Both the position numbers and the translations under genes were made by a program. Below the pieces are notes generated by a model that was given only the letters and a program-made list of their open reading frames with translations, did not search any database and was not told the origin of the DNA. Positions 39,116 through 42,962 of a stretch of DNA of 42,962 nucleotides are shown here, one piece after another. The DNA comes from Streptomyces sp. SolWspMP-5a-2 (GTDB lineage Bacteria > Actinomycetota > Actinomycetes > Streptomycetales > Streptomycetaceae). The stretch is from positions 1-42,962 of the forward strand of contig NZ_FMCI01000244.1 of assembly GCF_900091845.1 (NCBI RefSeq), read 5' to 3'. Positions within the stretch are counted from its first letter, which is position 1. Every line of letters begins with the position of its first letter.

Positions 39116-39937
39116 GTGAGTGTCGTATCCGCCGATGTCCTGCCGGGCGGTGCCCTGGCCGTGGAGGACGCGCCCCCGGGCGCGGCCGAGCTGGGGCCCA
39201 GGGCGCGCCTGTGGCCGTCCATGGCCGCCGTCTACCGGGCCCAGCTCTCGCGGGCCCGGGTCGCGCGGATCCCGCTGCTGTTCGTGGCGACCTTCCAGTC
39301 CGTCGGCATCATGATCCTGATGCGCGGGGTGGTCGACGGCGGCGGCGAGGCCGAGGCCGTCGTCGCGGGCTCCTCGGTGCTGGTCGTCGCGTTCGTCGCG
39401 CTGAACCTGCTCGCCCAGTACTTCGGCCAGCTCCGCGCCAGCGGCGGCCTCGACCACTACGCGACGCTGCCGGTGCCGCCGGCCGCGGTGGTGCTCGGGG
39501 CGGCGGGCGCCTACGCCTCGTTCACGGTGCCGGGGACGGTGGTGACGGCGGTCTTCGGCAGCGTGCTGTTCGGGCTGCCGATGACGCACCTGTGGGTGCT
39601 CGTCGCGGTGATCCCGCTGGCCGGTGCCGCCCTCGCCGGGCTCGGCGCGGCCCTCGGGCTGCTCGCGCCCCGGCCCGAACTGGCCACCCTGCTCGGTCAG
39701 TTGGGCATGTCCGCGGCGCTGCTGCTGGGCGTGCTGCCCGCCGACCGGATGCCCGGGGCGGTGCGCTTCGCCCGCGACCTGCTGCCGTCGACGTACGGCG
39801 TCGAGGCGTTCGCGCGCACCTTCGGACCGCACCCCGACTGGGCCTTCGTCCTCGGTGACCTGGCCGTCTGCGGCGCCGTCGGGGTCGTCTCGCTCGCCGT
39901 CGCCACCTGGGCCTACCGCCGGGCCGCCGTCCGGTGA
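39116..39937 (+). CDS. ABC-2 type exporter permease
   Basis: This 273-residue membrane protein pairs with the ATPase encoded just upstream. About six membrane segments lie between residues 55 and 265. The layout with LDHYATLPVPPAAVVLG after the second segment and the later LLPSTYGVEAF loop is typical of ABC-2 permeases. The cytoplasmic N-terminus is about 45 residues. GTG 39116 follows GGGGAG by about 9 bases. The 76-base space to the ATPase gene has no obvious terminator, so one transcript is likely. What it exports cannot be told. Confidence 0.9.
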   Translation: MSVVSADVLPGGALAVEDAPPGAAELGPRARLWPSMAAVYRAQLSRARVARIPLLFVATFQSVGIMILMRGVVDGGGEAEAVVAGSSVLVVAFVALNLLAQYFGQLRASGGLDHYATLPVPPAAVVLGAAGAYASFTVPGTVVTAVFGSVLFGLPMTHLWVLVAVIPLAGAALAGLGAALGLLAPRPELATLLGQLGMSAALLLGVLPADRMPGAVRFARDLLPSTYGVEAFARTFGPHPDWAFVLGDLAVCGAVGVVSLAVATWAYRRAAVR

Positions 39938-39959
39938 CGCGCGGCACAGCCGGGCCTGG

Positions 39960-39965
39960 CACGAT
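39960..39965 (+). promoter_or_regulatory. Candidate -10 element of the DUF2567-like gene (CACGAT)
   Basis: CACGAT lies 6 bases before GTG 39972. The ten bases CTGGCACGAT are identical to those before ATG 27010, also at six bases from the start codon. No ribosome site is seen. Confidence 0.4.
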
Positions 39966-39971
39966 GTCAGG

Positions 39972-40679
39972 GTGACCGCACCGTTGACTCCTCCTCCGCA
40001 CGAACAGCCCCCGCACGACGGGTGGCAGCTTCCGGCCGCCGGGCAGGAGGCCCAGGCCCCCGGGCCGGAGGCCCACGGCTCGCACCCCGCGGTGTACGGG
40101 GGGTACGGGCAGGACGGGCCCGGCACGCGCGCCGAGATCGTCGAGGGCGTCGTCGCGCTGGTCGCGACCACGGTCGGCGGGGTGCTGCTCGGGCTGCTGT
40201 GGTGGTGGCTGGCGCCGCACGTGCCGCTGGTCGGCGAGGTGTCGGGCAAGAGCTGGGTGGTCTACCTCCAGGACAGCGAGGGCGAGCAGGCCATCGGCGT
40301 CGACGGAACGTTCACCCTGCTGGGGCTCGCCTACGGCGCGGTGTGCGGTCTCGCGGTGTTCCTGGCGCGTCGGCGCGGCGGGGTGCCGCTGGTGGTCGGG
40401 CTCGGCGCCGGGGCGCTCCTGGCCGGTCTGCTGGCCTGGCGGCTCGGGATCTGGCTCGGTCCGGACCAGGACGTGATCGCCCACGCGAAGGCCGTCGGCA
40501 AGGGCGTCACCTTCTCGGCGCCGCTGAAGCTGGGCACCATGGGCGCGCTGCTGGCCGCGCCGCTCGCCGCGCTGCTGGTGCACCTCGGCCTGACCGCGCT
40601 CTTCGGACCCCGTGACCCCGACCCCTACCAGGAGCACGGCCCCTACCCGAAGGACCCGTACGGGGCGCCGCTGACCTAG
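39972..40679 (+). CDS. DUF2567-like integral membrane protein
   Basis: This is a 235-residue protein with a Pro/Gln/Gly-rich cytoplasmic N-terminus (about 1-58) and four membrane segments (about 60-83, 118-135, 142-162, 190-212). WWWLAPHVPL and the following outside loop with DGTFTLLGLAYG and the paired GPDQDVIAHAKAVGKGVTFSAPLKL stretch are typical of the actinobacterial DUF2567 group. The C-terminal tail is again Pro/Tyr-rich. The function is unknown. GTG 39972 is used because of the promoter element six bases upstream and the 34-base gap to the permease gene. Confidence 0.82.
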   Translation: MTAPLTPPPHEQPPHDGWQLPAAGQEAQAPGPEAHGSHPAVYGGYGQDGPGTRAEIVEGVVALVATTVGGVLLGLLWWWLAPHVPLVGEVSGKSWVVYLQDSEGEQAIGVDGTFTLLGLAYGAVCGLAVFLARRRGGVPLVVGLGAGALLAGLLAWRLGIWLGPDQDVIAHAKAVGKGVTFSAPLKLGTMGALLAAPLAALLVHLGLTALFGPRDPDPYQEHGPYPKDPYGAPLT

Positions 40680-40739
40680 GGCCGGCGGCGGCGCCGGGCG
40701 TGGTCGGCGACCGTGCGGGCCCGGTCCCCGGGCCGGGTG

Positions 40740-41240
40740 TCAGACCCTGCCGACCGGGGCCAGGACGGCCGTCGTGAGGGTGGCCAGGTCGGCCGGGGAC
40801 AGCTCGACCTCCAGGCCGCGGCGGCCCGCCGAGACGCAGATCGTGGCGTGGGCGGCGGCCGAGGCGTCCAGGACCGTCGGCAGGGCCCTGCGCTGGCCCA
40901 GCGGCGAGATCCCGCCCCGCACGTACCCGGTGGTGCGTTCGGCGAGCGCCGGGTCCGCCATCGCGGCCCGCTTCCCGCCGACCGCGGCGGCCAGCGCCTT
41001 CAGGTCGAGCTGGCCCGCCACCGGGACCACCGCCACCGTCAGCGCGCCGTCCACGTCCGCGACGAGCGTCTTGAAGACCCGCTCGGGGGAGACCCCCATC
41101 GCCTCGGCCGCCTCCTCGCCGTACGAGGGGTGCGCGGGGTCGTGCTCGTAGGCGTGCAGCGTGTACGGCACGCCCGCGGCGGTCAGGGCGACCGTCGCGG
41201 GCGTGCCGCCGGTCTGCTGCTTCTTGGACTTCTTCGCCAT
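40740..41240 (-). CDS. ybaK: YbaK/EbsC-family aminoacyl-tRNA deacylase
   Basis: This is a trans-editing protein of 166 residues that hydrolyses mischarged tRNA, Cys-tRNA(Pro) in the E. coli case. The YbaK fold shows LHAYEHDP near residue 30, the active-site lysine segment VFKTLVADVDG, and the conserved GYVRGGISPLGQRRALPTVLD near residue 108-128. The N-terminus MAKKSKKQQ is basic. ATG 41240 lies 6 bases past the stop of the upstream LON-domain gene, so these are probably co-transcribed. The enzyme's exact tRNA cannot be fixed by eye. Confidence 0.92.
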   Translation of the reverse strand: MAKKSKKQQTGGTPATVALTAAGVPYTLHAYEHDPAHPSYGEEAAEAMGVSPERVFKTLVADVDGALTVAVVPVAGQLDLKALAAAVGGKRAAMADPALAERTTGYVRGGISPLGQRRALPTVLDASAAAHATICVSAGRRGLEVELSPADLATLTTAVLAPVGRV

Positions 41241-41246
41241 CGGGTC

Positions 41247-41987
41247 TCAGTTCAGGCTGGTCCTGCCGCGCGTCAGGTCCGACGCGGGCAGGGACGGCAG
41301 GTTGCGGATGATCGCCGTCTCGGAACGGAGCAGCTCCAGTTCGTCGCGGAGCCGGGAGGCGGTGTCCGGGGTCTGCAGCAGGCGCTGCTTGGTCGGGGTG
41401 TCGAGCATCATGGCGGCCGCGACCAGGTAGGAGACCACGGACGGCTCGTCCGGCAGCTCGGTGCCCGCGGCCAGCGAGCGCTCCCGGGCGCCCGCGAGGC
41501 GCTTCTGGTACTGCCGGAAGGCCCGCAGGACCCCCTCGGCCAGGGCGCCCGCCTCGTCGCCCGGCTCCTCGGTCAGCTCCTCGACCTCGGCGGTCAGGAA
41601 CGGTCCGGAGGCGTCGACGGAGAGCAGCCGCACCCGGGTGGTGCCGGTCGCCAGCACCTCGAAGGTGCCGTCCTCGCGCTCCCGGATCGTCGCCGCGTCC
41701 GCCACGCAGCCCACGGTGTGGAACGACGCGGCGGGGTCGGCGCCGAACCCGGCGGCGGGGCCGTGATCGACCGGCGCGGTCGGGTCGGGCATGCCGGGGG
41801 CGCTGGGGGCCACCTCGTGGCCGTCGCGGATCGCCACGACGACGAACCGGCGCGGTTCGTCCTCGGGCGTCTTCAGCAGATCGCGCATCATGGCGCGATA
41901 GCGCTCCTCGAAGACGTTGAGCGGAAGCACCAAGCCCGGGAACAGCGCCGAGTTCAGGGGGAAGAGCGGGAGCCGGTGGGTGGTCAC
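41247..41987 (-). CDS. LON substrate-binding (N-terminal) domain protein
   Basis: This is a stand-alone Lon N-terminal domain protein of 246 residues with neither ATPase nor protease domain. It begins VTTHRLPLFPLNSALFPGLVLPLNVFEERYRAMMRDLL, the hallmark of the family. The beta-rich domain continues to about residue 130 (VGCVADAATIREREDGTFEVLATGTTRVRLL), and a helical C-terminal part follows. Such proteins are thought to bind proteins or act as adaptors; no reaction is known. GTG 41987 is chosen because the conserved domain starts immediately. It lies 11 bases after the helical-repeat gene and 6 before ybaK: a three-gene minus-strand operon. Confidence 0.9.
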   Translation of the reverse strand: MTTHRLPLFPLNSALFPGLVLPLNVFEERYRAMMRDLLKTPEDEPRRFVVVAIRDGHEVAPSAPGMPDPTAPVDHGPAAGFGADPAASFHTVGCVADAATIREREDGTFEVLATGTTRVRLLSVDASGPFLTAEVEELTEEPGDEAGALAEGVLRAFRQYQKRLAGARERSLAAGTELPDEPSVVSYLVAAAMMLDTPTKQRLLQTPDTASRLRDELELLRSETAIIRNLPSLPASDLTRGRTSLN

Positions 41988-41998
41988 GGCGCAGAAGC

Positions 41999-42962
41999 CT
42001 AATGCTCGCCGGGGTGCCCGTGTCGGCCGCGCTCGCTCCGTGGCGGACCAGGAGGGGGCGTGAGCCAGGCCGCGCGGACCTCGTCGCGGGTCCGCAGGAA
42101 GAGTCCCAGCGGGTCGTCCGAGAGCTGTTCCCACGGGTACGAGGTGGCGTACGGGCCGATCAGCCGGGCCTGTGCGAAGGCGTCGCGCCAGCGGCCGAGG
42201 CGCACCAGGACCAGCATCAGCTGGTTGCGCAGCGCGGCGGGTCCCGGGTCGGCCTCGGGGAAGCGCGCGGAGAGCGCGATCGCCCGGTCGGCCGCCTCGT
42301 CCAGCCTGCGGCGGGGGAGTTCGGGGCCGCAGTCGTCGGTGAGGTAGGCGAGGACCGCGTGCAGCGGGAGCGCCTGGACGAGGGAGGCGGCGGGCGCGTC
42401 CTGGGCGGCGCGCTCGGCGAAGTCCAGGCACGCGGTGTGGGAGCCGTGATAGGCGGTGCCGAGGTAGCGCAGGGCGGCCACGTGGCAGCCGTAGTGGTGC
42501 GGGGCGCGGCGCACGGCCGCCTCCCACAGCTCCTCGAAGTACTTGTGCCCGGCGCCCGAACCGCGGGCGTGGTCCAGGGCGACGCGCCACGGCACCGGGT
42601 CCCGGTCGTCGCCGCGGGCGGCGGCCGTGATCAGCGGGCTCACCTCGCGCAGCAGCTCCGCCCTGGCCGGTGAGGGCCAGGCCCGGTCGACGGCGAGCTG
42701 GGCGCGGACGGTCAGCAGGTCGGGGTCGTGCGGGGCGGTGGCCGACCAGCGCAGGAACCACTCGTCGCGGGAGCGGGCGAAGGCGGCGAGGCGCCGTACC
42801 CAGCCGTCCCGGTGCTCCCAGTCGGTGCCGCGGCGGGTGGCGCCGAGCAGGGCGGACGCCGGGCCGTGCTCGCCGCGCGCGGCGGCGACCAGGGCGGGGC
42901 CGAGCCGGTCGTCGGGCACGTCGAGCAGCACGTCGTCGTCCGCGGGCAGTCCGAGGCCGCCG
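41999..42962 (-). CDS. Helical-repeat (TPR-like) protein of unknown function, 5' end outside window
   Basis: The minus-strand frame is open to the window edge, reading GGLGLPADDDVLLDVPDDR at its left end, so the start is probably outside; GTG 42931 is an internal candidate only. The visible 320 residues are Ala/Leu/Arg-rich helical pairs. Segments such as YFEELWEAAVRRAPHHYGCHVAALRYLG and DAFAQARLIGPYA suggest a TPR-like solenoid. No catalytic motif, signal peptide or membrane segment is seen. It is first of a likely operon with the LON-domain protein and YbaK. The function is unknown; binding of a protein partner is a guess. Confidence 0.75.
   Translation of the reverse strand, partial: GGLGLPADDDVLLDVPDDRLGPALVAAARGEHGPASALLGATRRGTDWEHRDGWVRRLAAFARSRDEWFLRWSATAPHDPDLLTVRAQLAVDRAWPSPARAELLREVSPLITAAARGDDRDPVPWRVALDHARGSGAGHKYFEELWEAAVRRAPHHYGCHVAALRYLGTAYHGSHTACLDFAERAAQDAPAASLVQALPLHAVLAYLTDDCGPELPRRRLDEAADRAIALSARFPEADPGPAALRNQLMLVLVRLGRWRDAFAQARLIGPYATSYPWEQLSDDPLGLFLRTRDEVRAAWLTPPPGPPRSERGRHGHPGEH

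Noticed and set aside
1..42962. Mobile element, prophage, tRNA or rRNA gene, or biosynthetic cluster
   Set aside because: No transposase, integrase, terminal repeats, attachment sites, cloverleaf or pathway genes were seen; the gene order is the conserved chromosomal core.

Overview
The window is chromosomal DNA of a Streptomyces or very close relative. It has very high GC, frequent GTG starts, Actinobacteria-type gene order, and a DivIVA, SepF and DnaE of the Streptomyces kind. The gene order recalls the S. coelicolor stretch from ftsI down to dnaE and beyond, remembered from knowledge and not checked by alignment. I see no phage, transposon, biosynthetic cluster, rRNA or tRNA gene.

Region 1 (1-16290, all plus strand) is the division and cell wall (dcw) cluster: ftsI (5' end outside the window), murE, murF, mraY, murD, ftsW, murG, ftsQ, ftsZ, pgeF/ylmD, ylmE, sepF, yggT, divIVA. 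The genes overlap or sit a few bases apart. The exceptions are the 277-base ftsQ-ftsZ gap, which holds the ftsZ promoter region with two inverted repeats, and short gaps before ftsW, sepF, yggT and divIVA. There is no murC between murG and ftsQ and no ftsA before ftsZ. Together these genes make lipid II, move and polymerise it, and build the septum (FtsZ-SepF) or the growing tip (DivIVA).

Region 2 (16291-23677): two hairpins separate divIVA from the convergent ileS. ileS has a clear T-box riboswitch leader with an AUC specifier, and its product carries a rearranged HIGH motif (GAHH). Divergent from it is a DksA/TraR zinc-finger protein with a long histone H1-like tail, followed by lspA, an RluD-type pseudouridine synthase and a GNAT acetyltransferase.

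Region 3 (23678-32499) is a looser set: a CPA1 Na+/H+ antiporter, an MscS channel, a small hydrolase, a Tat-exported PhoD phosphatase, a membrane-anchored DsbA-like protein, an unrecognised membrane protein and a DUF2252 kinase-like protein. Its intergenic DNA is the most unusual in the window: a 23-bp tandem array at the nhaP/mscS convergence, heptamer and nonamer runs, a 12-bp dyad at the phoD promoter, and four 12-bp dyads spaced exactly 21 bp apart upstream of the dsbA-like gene.

Region 4 (32500-42962): dnaE (replicative polymerase with an intact PHP metal site) ending in a very strong hairpin, a 54-residue basic protein on the opposite strand, a NYN-domain protein, an ABC exporter pair, a DUF2567-like membrane protein, and on the minus strand YbaK, a LON-domain protein and a helical-repeat protein cut off by the window end.

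Several genes start at GTG or ATG 6-8 bases after a TANNNT- or CANNNT-like hexamer, which suggests leaderless mRNAs.
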